From positions 535,265 to 599,264 of the forward strand of contig JABGUJ010000001.1 of NCBI GenBank assembly GCA_018646625.1: a stretch of 64,000 nt of DNA, written 5' to 3'. The notes below the pieces were generated by a model. The model did no database searches. It was not told the DNA's origin and saw only the letters and a list, made by a program, of their open reading frames with translations. The translations under genes were made by a program, and so were the position numbers. Of the stretch, positions 43,603 through 52,073 are shown one piece after another. The DNA is from Candidatus Woesearchaeota archaeon (GTDB taxonomy: Archaea; Nanobdellota; Nanobdellia; Woesearchaeales; JABGUJ01). Each line of letters opens with the position of its first letter. Position 1 is the stretch's first letter.

Positions 43603-44712
43603 ATGAGGTATTTATTAATTATTATAGCTTTAGCTCTATTAATCACAGGCTGTGGCTCACAACAAATCACTGCACAAGTTACTAAAGAACCAGTTTACAA
43701 GATTGGTATTCTCGGACCATTTGCAGGACCAACTGCAAGGTATGGTGAAGCAATGGATGCCGGTTATCAATTGGCTCTTGAAGATCTTAAAGATTCTGGA
43801 ATCAACTTCAAATTAATCTATGAAGATTCTCACTGCGATAATAAATACGCAAAAACCGCTGCAGAAAAACTAATTGCATTAGATAAAGTTGACATTCTTT
43901 TAGGTCCATATTGTGATGGTACTAACTTGGTCGCATCTCAGTCTGAAGAATATCATAATAAAGTGATGCTTTCTCCGGTTGGTGTTAGCAGACAACATGC
44001 TGGTTTAGGTGAAACGTTCTTCAGATTACAACCATCAAATGAAGTTGAGATACAAACATTAGTTAACTATATCTTCGACAAAACACAACACAGAAACTTT
44101 GTCATAGTTTATTTAAACAACAACTTTGGTTTTGAATATCGTGATGTTTTTAATGAACTTGTCGACGAGAACAATGGAAAAATCATATTTGAGGAAGGCT
44201 ACGAATTATTAGATTCTGACTTCCGAACTACAATAACAAAAATAAAAGCATCTGAAGCTGATGCGATATTTTTTGTGAGTTCCGATTTTCAGGCAGCACA
44301 ATTCATTAAACAAGTTAGAGAACAACAGTTTAGCATTCCGATTTACAGTACAGTTAATTCTCAAAGTGTAAAAATAATTGACATCGCAGGACAAGCAGCT
44401 GAAAATTTAACCTTTGCATTCAACGATGACACCAACTTAACAGAAAAACAAATAGAATTTTACTCTAGGTTAAAACAAAATAATTATCGGCTAACTGGAT
44501 TCGTTGAAGCTAATGCTTACGATGCGTTACATCTGGCTGTTGATGCACTAAAGGAATGTGGTTCAAACATGCAATGTCAGAGCAATTTCTTCAACTCCAT
44601 TAGCAACTACTCTGGTGCTTCTGGCAACATAGATTTATCTTCAGGAGATATAAGAAGAAACATGGTTGTTAAGAGTTACAGAGCCGGAGAATTCATAAAA
44701 GTGGCGAATTAG
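43603..44712 (+). CDS. Substrate-binding lipoprotein, Leu/Ile/Val-type (orphan)
   Basis: 369 residues. Lipobox LITGC at about residue 17, then KIGILGPFAGPTARYGEAMDAG, FKLIYEDSHCD and LGPYCDGTNLVASQSEEY of the LivJ-like fold. GGAGG lies nine bases before the ATG. Paired Cys in each lobe suggest disulfides outside the cell. No transport partner gene is adjacent. Divergent from TrmB paralogue D with 80 bases between the ATGs. Confidence 0.9.
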   Translation: MRYLLIIIALALLITGCGSQQITAQVTKEPVYKIGILGPFAGPTARYGEAMDAGYQLALEDLKDSGINFKLIYEDSHCDNKYAKTAAEKLIALDKVDILLGPYCDGTNLVASQSEEYHNKVMLSPVGVSRQHAGLGETFFRLQPSNEVEIQTLVNYIFDKTQHRNFVIVYLNNNFGFEYRDVFNELVDENNGKIIFEEGYELLDSDFRTTITKIKASEADAIFFVSSDFQAAQFIKQVREQQFSIPIYSTVNSQSVKIIDIAGQAAENLTFAFNDDTNLTEKQIEFYSRLKQNNYRLTGFVEANAYDALHLAVDALKECGSNMQCQSNFFNSISNYSGASGNIDLSSGDIRRNMVVKSYRAGEFIKVAN

Positions 44713-44726
44713 CTCCTGTCGAGATA

Positions 44727-44742
44727 GTCACTTATAAGTGAC
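44727..44742. promoter_or_regulatory. 16-bp perfect palindrome
   Basis: GTCACTTATAAGTGAC is fully symmetric. It lies 14 bases after the binding-protein stop and about 12 bases upstream of the TATA-like box (ACTTTATAAGC, 44753-44763) of the next gene. It could be an operator for 44787 or a hairpin at the 3' end of 43603; no T-run follows. Confidence 0.5.
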
Positions 44743-44786
44743 AAAAGAGCAAAACTTTATAAGCAACCTCTCTTTCTTTTTAGTAT

Positions 44787-45941
44787 ATGATTACTAGAAA
44801 TCGTACGTTGGCTGCAGGAGTTTTGGTGACTTTGGCATTAGCTGCTGCAATGGGTGGTTCTAAGAAAGATGAAGATACAACTGTGGCGCAAGAACCAAAA
44901 CTAGAAGATCTTGCAAGAATTTCTTCAGGCTGTTCTGGCAATCCTTTGAAAGGTGTTGTAGTATCTGAACCAAAACCAGATGCAGGTGTTGCAAGATTTA
45001 TTGATTTTCTAAATGTAACTGAAGAACTCGGATTAGAATATTTGAAAACAGATTACGGTAGAGATCTTTTCAATGAAGCCTGGGATCCTGATAATGATTC
45101 TTTTGCAAGTGAATCCCTTTTAGATTATGTCGGAGAACAGATTTGTGGAATCCATGACACACTTGGTTCTGATGTTGCAAGACAAGTTTATGATACTTTT
45201 ATGGCTGCGGGAGAAGAACGCATATCTGCGGGTGCATACTTTAATCATACTAGAAAATTATTTTCTTTAACAAAATGTTTTACACCTGAGGAAAGATGGG
45301 ATATTCACGTCGATGAGATAATTCGAGATGAGGGAGAATTACCTGCGAATTTTGGTGAAAACTTCAGCGGATTACTAACAGACATTGTTAAACAACTTGA
45401 TCCTGAAACACAAAGGCACGCAATACGTGAAGCATGTAACCAATATCCTCTAATATTTACAGAGCCCTATACAACAGATACTATTGAGCTTGATGGAGTT
45501 TTGCAAGAATTTACTGAAGATCATACTTCAAAAGGATTTCTTTGTAGAAATATTCTCGGTGAACTACCTTACGAATTTGCTGAGGCGGTTGATTATGTTA
45601 ATCAAGATCCGAACGGTCCTGATTTTTTAGGACTAGCATTTAGTGTGATGGATGTTGCAAAACTAGAAGGGGCTATTGCAACAACTGCAACCAATGGTGG
45701 CGATATTGAAAAGGCAATAGCACAATATCAAAAAGCAAGAACAGAATTTGCAAAAACTGCCGCCGATGCAATCTGTGAAGCATACGCAAATAATCCTGAA
45801 TACACTCCAAAGGATTATATTAAGATATTTTTTGCGAATGTGAGATCTGTAGCTGGATCGATGTACAATACCCAAAACTCCGCAAGAGATTCAAATATTG
45901 CGGCCGGAAGCTTAGTAAATTCTCAATGTGGGCCAGAATAG
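44787..45941 (+). CDS. Secreted acidic protein, unknown
   Basis: 384 residues. An N-terminal hydrophobic segment (LAAGVLVTLALAAAMGG) after a basic start is a signal peptide or anchor. The mature chain is acidic and Lys-poor (16 Lys), with about eight Cys spread out (SSGCSGN, EQICGIHD, TKCFTPEERWDIHVD, REACNQY), consistent with disulfides. No domain recognised. TATA-like box 44753-44763 gives an almost leaderless mRNA. Confidence 0.62.
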   Translation: MITRNRTLAAGVLVTLALAAAMGGSKKDEDTTVAQEPKLEDLARISSGCSGNPLKGVVVSEPKPDAGVARFIDFLNVTEELGLEYLKTDYGRDLFNEAWDPDNDSFASESLLDYVGEQICGIHDTLGSDVARQVYDTFMAAGEERISAGAYFNHTRKLFSLTKCFTPEERWDIHVDEIIRDEGELPANFGENFSGLLTDIVKQLDPETQRHAIREACNQYPLIFTEPYTTDTIELDGVLQEFTEDHTSKGFLCRNILGELPYEFAEAVDYVNQDPNGPDFLGLAFSVMDVAKLEGAIATTATNGGDIEKAIAQYQKARTEFAKTAADAICEAYANNPEYTPKDYIKIFFANVRSVAGSMYNTQNSARDSNIAAGSLVNSQCGPE

Positions 45942-45992
45942 GTTATTTTCTAGATAGTAAGCTTTTTATATTCTAAACTTTCAGAGACCCTT

Positions 45993-46169
45993 ATGGCAAA
46001 AGACAACAAGATATCAATGCCTTCAAGCGGCGGTGGCTTAGTTAGATACTTCGACGAATCCGTATCTAAAATAAGACTAAAGCCAGGTTATGTTATAATT
46101 ATGGTGGCTATACTTGTTGTAATTGAACTTCTACTTCACTGGCAAGGTAATAGCATTCTAGGAATCTAA
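45993..46169 (+). CDS. secG: Preprotein translocase subunit Sec61beta (SecG)
   Basis: 58 residues, ATG at 45993, TAA at 46167. The archaeal Sec61beta signature is clear: ISMPSSGGGLVRYFDES before a single membrane helix (about 33-53, YVIIMVAILVVIELLLHW). It is the small tail-anchored subunit of the SecYE-beta protein channel. TATA-like box TTTTTATATT at 45963-45971. Confidence 0.92.
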   Translation: MAKDNKISMPSSGGGLVRYFDESVSKIRLKPGYVIIMVAILVVIELLLHWQGNSILGI

Positions 46170-46217
46170 GTTATCTAAGAAATCTTTTTATACAACTACA
46201 CTAATCAACAACCTACA

Positions 46218-46562
46218 ATGATACCAGGAATGAATCCGAGGAAGATGCAACAGATGATGAAGAAGATGGGTGTAGCCCAGCAAGACATAGAGGCTACGAG
46301 AGTAATCATCGAAACTCCCGAAAAAAACCTAATCATTGATGAACCTCAAGTTGCTAAAGTTAACATGATGGGTCAAGAAACATTACAAGTATCTGGACAA
46401 ATTAGAGAAGAGGAAAAAGACACAACTCCTGAGTTGAGCGAAGATGATATTAAAACACTGATGGAGCAAGCGAATGTTTCTGAAGAAATTGCTAGAAAAG
46501 CATTAGAGCTTACAAAGGGCGATATTGCTGAAGCGATCATGGGATTAACCGATGATAGCTAA
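46218..46562 (+). CDS. nac: Nascent polypeptide-associated complex protein (NAC)
   Basis: 114 residues. MIPGMNPRKMQQMMKKMG start, then the NAC beta domain (VIIETPEKNLIIDEPQVAKVNMMGQETLQVSG, about 27-58) and a C-terminal UBA domain (LSEDDIKTLMEQANVSEEIARKALELTKGDIAEAIMGL). It binds nascent chains at the ribosome exit. Located beside sec61beta, both acting on newly made proteins. Confidence 0.93.
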   Translation: MIPGMNPRKMQQMMKKMGVAQQDIEATRVIIETPEKNLIIDEPQVAKVNMMGQETLQVSGQIREEEKDTTPELSEDDIKTLMEQANVSEEIARKALELTKGDIAEAIMGLTDDS

Positions 46563-46596
46563 ACATTTATAAACCTTGAAATCTAATAGTATATTA

Positions 46597-47079
46597 ATGG
46601 ATAAAATCCTAGAACAGCGTGAAAGAGCATTAAAAAGCCTTAGAGCTGCGGATTATTTACTCTCACAGAATTTCTCTGTTTTCAAAGATCCTAAGATATT
46701 AGTTAGTGCCTTAGAAGACATATTCAACTGTGCTGCCAGTACAATGACTGCATATCTCTTATTCAAACGCAAAAACCACAAAGTTGAACCATTTCAAGAC
46801 AACTTTGAATCGAAGCACAGAGTCTTTGAAGCAAACATCACTGACGACCTGAAACAACATCTTATGTTCATAAACGGATTAAAGAAGTTGATTGAATTTC
46901 ACAAAGAAAGTCCTGTTGAATTTAGAAAAAAAGCTGAATTTGTGATGTGTTCTGATGGCTATAAAAACATAGAAAAACTGACGCCAGAGCTTCTGAAAGG
47001 CCAAATATCGAAGGCAAAACTATTTATAGAAGATGTATTCTTCCTCATAGATAATCCCGGGGTAAAACAGCATGGATGA
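46597..47079 (+). CDS. Helical protein, possibly HEPN-like (pair member 1)
   Basis: 160 residues from ATG 46597, placed about 28 bases after the TATA-like box (CATTTATAAACC, 46563-46574); an in-frame TTG at 46576 is too close to it. All-helical: ERALKSLRAADYLLSQNFSVFKDPKI then HLMFINGLKKLIEFHKESPVEFRKKAEFVMC. The layout resembles HEPN-type four-helix proteins, but the R-x4-6-H catalytic motif is not evident. It overlaps the next gene by eight bases; the two are probably partners. Confidence 0.62.
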   Translation: MDKILEQRERALKSLRAADYLLSQNFSVFKDPKILVSALEDIFNCAASTMTAYLLFKRKNHKVEPFQDNFESKHRVFEANITDDLKQHLMFINGLKKLIEFHKESPVEFRKKAEFVMCSDGYKNIEKLTPELLKGQISKAKLFIEDVFFLIDNPGVKQHG

Positions 47080-47533
47080 AGACTTTATCAAAGACGCCAA
47101 GGAAGAACTAAAGCGCGCTGATCACTTAATCTACGTGAGTCTAAAGTACACGAGAACTGTTGACATCATAAAACATATTATCGAGAGATTCATCAATTTC
47201 ATAGATATTCTTTTTGAAGCGATTCTTACAATGGAACAAGAAGAGAATAAAATTCCAGATATTCCTGCCGCGCCTGCTGCGAGAGCCAATTTAATAAAAA
47301 AACAATTTCACGATGATTCTTTTCTAGTTGGAATGGCTAATTTCTATCTTAAACTTAGATTGATTAACAGAGCTTCTTTTGAACGAGATCAAGAATTTAG
47401 AAGGCACGTTAAAATGACCGCACACCTTGATTCCGAGGAGAAGATTGAGATTAATATTGACATTATAACAGATTATTTTAAAAAGATGAAAGAGTTCATG
47501 GAATATGTCGAACAGAAGTTCGAACAAACATAA
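47072..47533 (+). CDS. Helical protein, possibly HEPN-like (pair member 2)
   Basis: 153 residues, all-helical: AKEELKRADHLIYVSLKYTRTVDIIKHIIERFINFIDILFEAIL at the start, then FYLKLRLINRASFERDQEFRRHVKMTAHLD. Similar in size and layout to pair member 1, and coupled to it by overlap. Ends 17 bases before the MinD-like gene. Function unknown. Confidence 0.62.
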   Translation: MDEDFIKDAKEELKRADHLIYVSLKYTRTVDIIKHIIERFINFIDILFEAILTMEQEENKIPDIPAAPAARANLIKKQFHDDSFLVGMANFYLKLRLINRASFERDQEFRRHVKMTAHLDSEEKIEINIDIITDYFKKMKEFMEYVEQKFEQT

Positions 47534-47550
47534 CTCAAAAGGGGTGTCTA

Positions 47551-48339
47551 ATGACTAAGTTCGTTGCCATCATATCTGGCAAAGGTGGCGTTGGAAAAAC
47601 AACTTCTGCAATTAATCTTGCAACTGCTCTCTCTAGTTTTGGAAGAGATGTTCTTGTTCTTGATGCAAACTTAAAAACTCCTAATGTGAATCTTCATTTG
47701 GGTTCGCCCAACACACCTATAACTTTACACGATGCTCTTCAAGGAAAATATCATGTTACTGACGCGGCGTATCTTCATCCGTCTGGATTAAAAGTTATAC
47801 CTGCATCTTTGGCTTTGGAAAAAGTTGATTCTGTTGAACCTGCAAAACTTGCAGAAATTCTTTTAGACTTAGAAGGCGCTTGTGAAGCAGTATTCTTAGA
47901 TACCAAAACAGGAATTGATGAAGATGTAGAACACGCTATTCGTGCAGCCGATGAGGCCATTGTTGTAACTAATCCTGATCTACCTTCCGTAACTGATGCT
48001 TTGAAAGCAATAAGACTTGCAGACAAAGTCGGAGTAAATGTGGTTGGAGTAATAGTAAATAGATTCAAGAATGATTCTTTTGATATGAGTTTAGATAACA
48101 TACGAGACTTGCTCAACAAACCCATCATAGGCGTAGTGCCTGAAGATGACAATGTTAGAAAATCTATTGCTGTAAGACATCCTGTTGTATACACTCATCC
48201 TGATTCAAAAGCTTCTGTTGCATTCAAAGAACTTGCTGCAAAACTTTCAGGTCAAAAATATGTTCATTCAATAAAAGATAGTAAAGATACTCCTAGTAAA
48301 CTTCATCAAGTTCTAAAAAAACTGGGGTTAAACAAATAA
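47551..48339 (+). CDS. MinD/ParA-family P-loop ATPase
   Basis: 262 residues. Deviant Walker A motif GKGGVGKTT at about 9-17, LVLDANLKTPN as switch region and VFLDTKTG as Walker B. MinD-like proteins act in spatial organisation or partitioning; archaeal copies often have no MinC/MinE. A C-terminal basic tail (HQVLKKLGLNK) could aid membrane contact. GGGGTG lies four bases before the ATG, and the next gene starts two bases after its stop. Confidence 0.9.
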   Translation: MTKFVAIISGKGGVGKTTSAINLATALSSFGRDVLVLDANLKTPNVNLHLGSPNTPITLHDALQGKYHVTDAAYLHPSGLKVIPASLALEKVDSVEPAKLAEILLDLEGACEAVFLDTKTGIDEDVEHAIRAADEAIVVTNPDLPSVTDALKAIRLADKVGVNVVGVIVNRFKNDSFDMSLDNIRDLLNKPIIGVVPEDDNVRKSIAVRHPVVYTHPDSKASVAFKELAAKLSGQKYVHSIKDSKDTPSKLHQVLKKLGLNK

Positions 48340-48340
48340 A

Positions 48341-48934
48341 ATGCCTGCAACACTACAACAAAGGTTAAAAGAAAAAGGTTGGTCTGATGACGAAGTAGAT
48401 AATGCGTTAAACATAATCTACTCTCCTGAGAAACAAGAGAAACACGCAGTTTTCACAGAATTCTCATCACCATTAGTATATTGGTCTTTACTGGTTGTAG
48501 CAATTATTGGAAACTTCATAGCGTCTGTTGTATTAATTCCTATAATGTTGTTTTTAACAAAGTTTCAACTTTACACGGTAATATTTATTCTAGCAATATC
48601 TTTTGGTGCATTTTTCAATTTATTACTAAAAGACATTGAACATGTAGATTACAAACACCATATAATGGGTGGTGTATTTATTCCAGCAATTGCTTTCATC
48701 AATGTATATGTAATTGTAAATTTGGCAAACACATTGAATGATAATGTTTTTAGTACATTGTTCTCTGGAAATGGAATCATACACCAAAGCCCTATCCTTA
48801 TTACAATAATTTATGTGATTGGTTTCATCATACCCTACATTGCTTACAAAACTACTGATCTTCTAAAGAATCATCGCGCTGAACTATTAACTGGGGTGCT
48901 CAGGGTAAGACAACTCTTCCAGCACGCCAAATAA
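48341..48934 (+). CDS. Multi-pass membrane protein, unknown
   Basis: 197 residues. An N-terminal helix of the type found in DPANN proteins (LQQRLKEKGWSDDEVDNALNII), then five membrane helices (about 45-75, 78-97, 105-128, 148-165). Coupled to the MinD-like gene, so it might be its membrane partner; that is inference. Confidence 0.65.
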   Translation: MPATLQQRLKEKGWSDDEVDNALNIIYSPEKQEKHAVFTEFSSPLVYWSLLVVAIIGNFIASVVLIPIMLFLTKFQLYTVIFILAISFGAFFNLLLKDIEHVDYKHHIMGGVFIPAIAFINVYVIVNLANTLNDNVFSTLFSGNGIIHQSPILITIIYVIGFIIPYIAYKTTDLLKNHRAELLTGVLRVRQLFQHAK

Positions 48935-48987
48935 TCACTTACAAGGCAAAGCTTATTAATCCCCTATTTATTCTCAAACACGTTTTT

Positions 48988-49060
48988 GACGGCTATGGTG
49001 TATCGGCTAGCATTGAGGTCTGTGGAACCTTAGGGCCGGGTTCAACTCCCGGTAGCCGTC
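48988..49060 (+). tRNA. tRNA-His(GUG)
   Basis: With G at position -1 (48988) paired to C73 (49060), acceptor ACGGCUA/UAGCCGU, anticodon stem GAGGU/ACCUU and loop CUGUGGA with anticodon GUG. The encoded G-1:C73 pair is the identity element of tRNA-His. T-loop GGGCCGGGUUCAACUCCCGG is normal. A T-run follows at 49066. TATA-like box TTATTAAT near 48952. Confidence 0.92.
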
Positions 49061-49111
49061 CTTCGTTTTTCTACCCACCAAAACCTTTATAAATGACCTC
49101 AAAATCCAAGC

Positions 49112-49210
49112 ATCTAACATTGGCCCGAGTTCATTCGTGAGCGTCGATAGGGTTGGAAAAGCACTTTTCAACTTCTATATGTCCAATATTTACTATCAGA
49201 GGTCACATTT
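49112..49210 (+). promoter_or_regulatory. Leader of the ribosomal operon with hairpin
   Basis: TATA-like box CCTTTATAAA at 49084-49093 places the start near 49112-49118, giving an untranslated leader of about 95 bases before rpsM. It contains a hairpin at 49152-49172 (GTTG-AAAA / TTTTCAAC with one bulged G) and a GAGGTC ribosome site at 49199. It may mediate feedback by a ribosomal protein. Confidence 0.4.
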
Positions 49211-49678
49211 ATGTCCGAGGAAAAACTAAAACCAATTATTCGAGTTGTTAGCACAGATATCAAGGGAGATAAAAAGCTAGCAGATGCTCTTAGAAAAATA
49301 AAAGGAATTGGTATGTGCTATGCAAACGCTGTTTGCAGTGCTGCAGGTATCGATAAGAACCGAAAAGCAGGATCTCTTTCTGATGATGAAGTTAAGAGAT
49401 TAGAAGCTGCAATCAAAAAGCCTCTTGATCACAATCTTCCTAGCTGGATGGTTAACAGAAGAAAAGACATGGAAACTGGTGAGGATATGCACATTCTAAC
49501 AAGTGACCTTACATTCATTCAATCTAACGATATCAAATTATTACAAAGTGTAAAGTGTAACATTGGTTTAAGACACGCATGGAGATTACCTGTGCGAGGC
49601 CAAAGAACACAATCAAACTTTAGAAAGAACAAAGGTAAAGTTTCAATTGCTAACAAAAGAAAGGTAATGAAACACTAA
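49211..49678 (+). CDS. rps13: Ribosomal protein S13 (uS13)
   Basis: 155 residues. Small-subunit head protein. IIRVVSTDIKGDKKLADALRKIKGIGMCYANAV is the N-terminal helix-two-turns-helix part, and GLRHAWRLPVRGQRTQSNFRKNKG the conserved basic tail. First coding gene of the archaeal S13-S4-S11-RpoD operon. Confidence 0.96.
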   Translation: MSEEKLKPIIRVVSTDIKGDKKLADALRKIKGIGMCYANAVCSAAGIDKNRKAGSLSDDEVKRLEAAIKKPLDHNLPSWMVNRRKDMETGEDMHILTSDLTFIQSNDIKLLQSVKCNIGLRHAWRLPVRGQRTQSNFRKNKGKVSIANKRKVMKH

Positions 49679-49685
49679 TTGAAAA

Positions 49686-50372
49686 ATGGGAGATCCAAGA
49701 AAATTTAGGAAACAGTATTCAGGACCAAGCCATCCTTGGAATAAGGATAGACTTGAAGAAGAGTCTGGTCTTGTAAAAGAATTTGGCTTGAAAAACAAAA
49801 CCGAAGTATACAGATCACGATCTCTACTATCTAGATTCAAAAATACTGCAAAGAAATTAATTGCATCTAATACTGGGCAGGCAGATGTTGAAAGAGAACA
49901 ACTTATGTCTAGATTACAATCACTAGGAATCATTAACGCTGGAGCACAAACTGATGATGTTCTATCTTTAGAGCTAAAAGATCTAATGGAAAGAAGATTA
50001 CAAACAAGACTCTTAAGACAAAATCTTGCAAGAAGTGTAAAACAAGCAAGACAAATGATCACACACGGTCACATTACTGTTAGTGGTAAAACAATCACAT
50101 CACCTTCATACTTAGTTACTGTTAGTGAAGATGTTGCACTAGGTTTTGCAAACAATTCTAATTTTGTAGACCCTGAACATCCAGAAAGACTAACTGACGA
50201 GAAAAAAGAAGAAGTTAAAGACGAAAAAAGAGCTAAAGCAACAGAGAAGCGAGAAGAAAAGAAAGCTGCAGAGAAAAAAGAAGCTCCTAAAGTCAAGAAA
50301 GCAGAGAAAAAAGAAGAAGTCAAAGAAGAAACTAAGAAAGAACCAGAAGCAAAAGCTGAGGAGAAAAAATAA
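49686..50372 (+). CDS. rps4: Ribosomal protein S4 (uS4) with Lys/Glu-rich C-terminal extension
   Basis: 228 residues. The S4 core (about 1-170) has [21 protein letters not shown], and the S4 RNA-binding domain [40 protein letters not shown]. The last 55 residues are an added tail of Lys, Glu and Ala repeats ([19 protein letters not shown]). Starts eight bases after rps13. Confidence 0.95.
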   Translation: MGDPRKFRKQYSGPSHPWNKDRLEEESGLVKEFGLKNKTEVYRSRSLLSRFKNTAKKLIASNTGQADVEREQLMSRLQSLGIINAGAQTDDVLSLELKDLMERRLQTRLLRQNLARSVKQARQMITHGHITVSGKTITSPSYLVTVSEDVALGFANNSNFVDPEHPERLTDEKKEEVKDEKRAKATEKREEKKAAEKKEAPKVKKAEKKEEVKEETKKEPEAKAEEKK

Positions 50373-50374
50373 AA

Positions 50375-51136
50375 ATGGCTGAAGAACAAAAAGAAGCTCC
50401 AAAAGAGGAAGTTAAGAAAACTACTACTGAGGCAGCTCCTAAAACTGAAACTAAGCCGGCTCCAACAACTACTGCTCCGAAAGAAGAAGTTAAGAAAACT
50501 ACTACTGAGGCAGCTCCTAAAACTGAAACTAAACCTGCTTCAACAACTACTGCTCCTAAACCTGGCGCACCTTCAACAAGTGCACCAAGACCAAGCACAC
50601 CAAGACCTGCATACGCTGGTAGACCTTCAGGTCCAAGACCTGCATACGCTGGTAGATCATCAGGAGGCCAAGGTGGCTATCGTGGAAAACCTAATAACAG
50701 ATCATCAGGTTCAAGATATGGTCGAAATGAACACATGAATCAAAGACAAAACATTAAGTGGGGCGTAGCTCACATCTTTGCATCATATAATAATACTATA
50801 ATTCACATTACTGACGTTACTGGAACTGAAAGTATTGCAAGAACTTCAGGAGGACAAGTTGTTAAAGCACACAGACTAGAAAGTTCTCCTACTGCGGCTA
50901 TGGCAGCAGCCAAAAAAGCAGCTGAAATTGCAAAAGAAAAAGGTATCAACGGTATTCACGTTAAAATTAAAGCACCTGGAGGTCATAACGGACCTAACAA
51001 TCCAGGGCCTGGAGCTCAAGCAGCGGTTAGAGCATTGTCCCGAATGGGCATGAGAATCGGCATCATAGAAGATGTTACTCCTATCCCTCACGATAGCTGT
51101 CGTAAGAAAGGCGGTAAAAGAGGAAGGAGAGTATAA
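50375..51136 (+). CDS. rps11: Ribosomal protein S11 (uS11) with long N-terminal extension
   Basis: 253 residues, about twice the usual length. The S11 core is at about 125-253 ([61 protein letters not shown]). The first 120 residues are a low-complexity extension with a perfect-type 26-residue tandem repeat at about 10-61 and a second repeat RPAYAGR at about 75-95. An internal start at ATG 50734 ([11 protein letters not shown]) could give the normal core, but it has no obvious ribosome site. Confidence 0.94.
   Translation: MAEEQKEAPKEEVKKTTTEAAPKTETKPAPTTTAPKEEVKKTTTEAAPKTETKPASTTTAPKPGAPSTSAPRPSTPRPAYAGRPSGPRPAYAGRSSGGQGGYRGKPNNRSSGSRYGRNEHMNQRQNIKWGVAHIFASYNNTIIHITDVTGTESIARTSGGQVVKAHRLESSPTAAMAAAKKAAEIAKEKGINGIHVKIKAPGGHNGPNNPGPGAQAAVRALSRMGMRIGIIEDVTPIPHDSCRKKGGKRGRRV
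50402..50557 (+). repeat. 78-bp tandem duplication inside rps11
   Basis: Two adjacent 78-base units (50402-50479 and 50480-50557) encode [20 protein letters not shown][P/PS]TTTAP twice, differing at one residue (P to S) and a few silent bases. The low number of differences points to a recent in-frame duplication. Confidence 0.85.
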
Positions 51137-51147
51137 AGAGGTAGAAA

Positions 51148-51948
51148 ATGGAAGTCTCTGTGCTTGAAGAAAACAAAAAACAAAACGTTTTATCCTTATC
51201 TATTAAGGGTAGCACTCCTGCATTTGTAAATGCACTTAGGAGAACAATTGTTGACGAAGTTCCAACTATGGCTATTGACACAGTTGAGTTTCAACAAAAC
51301 TCATCTATCCTTTACGACGAAATGGTCGCTCACAGACTTGGACTAGTTCCATTAAAGACTGACCTTAAATCATATTCAATGCCTGACGAGCAATCAGAAG
51401 ATGGCGAGTTCAGAGCACAATTTCACGTTAAACTTCACTTAAAGTCAAAAAACGTTGGGGATGTATTATCTGGCGAAATGAAATCAGATGATCCCAAGAT
51501 CGTTCCGGTCTTCGACAATCTTCCAATTGTAAGACTTGCAAAAGGTAAAGATAATCAAGAACTTGAGTTCACAGCTGTTGCTAAACTAGGAAAAGGAAAG
51601 CAACATATGAAGTGGGCGCCAGGTCATGTAACTTTCAAGTACCAACCTAAAGTTGATGTTTCAAAAGTTTCAGACAACGCAGAAGACGTGGCAAAATCAT
51701 GCCCAGTTAATGTACTTGTTCACAAATCAGGAAAACTTTCAGTTGACCCAAAAAAAGAAAATGATTGCACACTTTGTGGAGCATGTGTTGATGTATCCGA
51801 AGGCGTAGCAAAACTAAACGAGTCAAATACTGATTTCATATTTAATGTCGAGTCTTGGGGACAACTCAAACCGACAGAAATGGTGTCCCAGGCAATAGAT
51901 ATCTTCGACAAAAAGCTCGATGATTTTGCTGAGACTCTCAAGGCATAG
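51148..51948 (+). CDS. rpoD: RNA polymerase subunit D (Rpo3)
   Basis: 266 residues. The alpha-like assembly subunit: LSIKGSTPAFVNALRRTIVDEVPTMAID at the start, HRLGLVPLKTD, and a C-terminal dimerisation helix. An inserted domain at about 180-220 carries four Cys (SCPVNVLV...DCTLCGACVDV), the iron-sulfur cluster site found in many archaeal D subunits. GGTAG lies before the ATG. Confidence 0.95.
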   Translation: MEVSVLEENKKQNVLSLSIKGSTPAFVNALRRTIVDEVPTMAIDTVEFQQNSSILYDEMVAHRLGLVPLKTDLKSYSMPDEQSEDGEFRAQFHVKLHLKSKNVGDVLSGEMKSDDPKIVPVFDNLPIVRLAKGKDNQELEFTAVAKLGKGKQHMKWAPGHVTFKYQPKVDVSKVSDNAEDVAKSCPVNVLVHKSGKLSVDPKKENDCTLCGACVDVSEGVAKLNESNTDFIFNVESWGQLKPTEMVSQAIDIFDKKLDDFAETLKA

Positions 51949-51958
51949 AACCCACAAC

Positions 51959-52042
51959 GTGGGGGTGCCGGAGTGGTCAAACGGGCACGGTTGAGGGCCG
52001 TGTGGCTTAGTGCCTGCGCGAGTTCAAACCTCGTCCCCCACA
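51959..52042 (+). tRNA. tRNA-Leu(GAG)
   Basis: 84 bases, acceptor GUGGGGG/CCCCCAC, anticodon stem CACGG/CCGUG with loop UUGAGGG (anticodon GAG), long variable arm, T-loop UUCAAAC, discriminator A. No intron. It lies 10 bases after rpoD and 31 before rpl18e and is probably transcribed in the operon and cut out. A tRNA-Leu directly before L18e-L13-S9 is also known from Haloarcula. Confidence 0.93.
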
Positions 52043-52073
52043 TTACATTCACAAAAATCAAAACAACAGAAAG

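Noticed and set aside
49094..49205. Ribosome-site sequestration by TGACCTC/GAGGTCA pairing upstream of rps13
   Set aside because: The TGACCTC arm (49094-49100) overlaps the TATA box region and lies upstream of the expected transcription start, so it would not be in the RNA.
50069..50598. Minus-strand ORFs opposite rps4 and rps11 tails
   Set aside because: They are Ser/Phe/Val-rich shadows of the repetitive Lys/Glu/Thr coding sequence.
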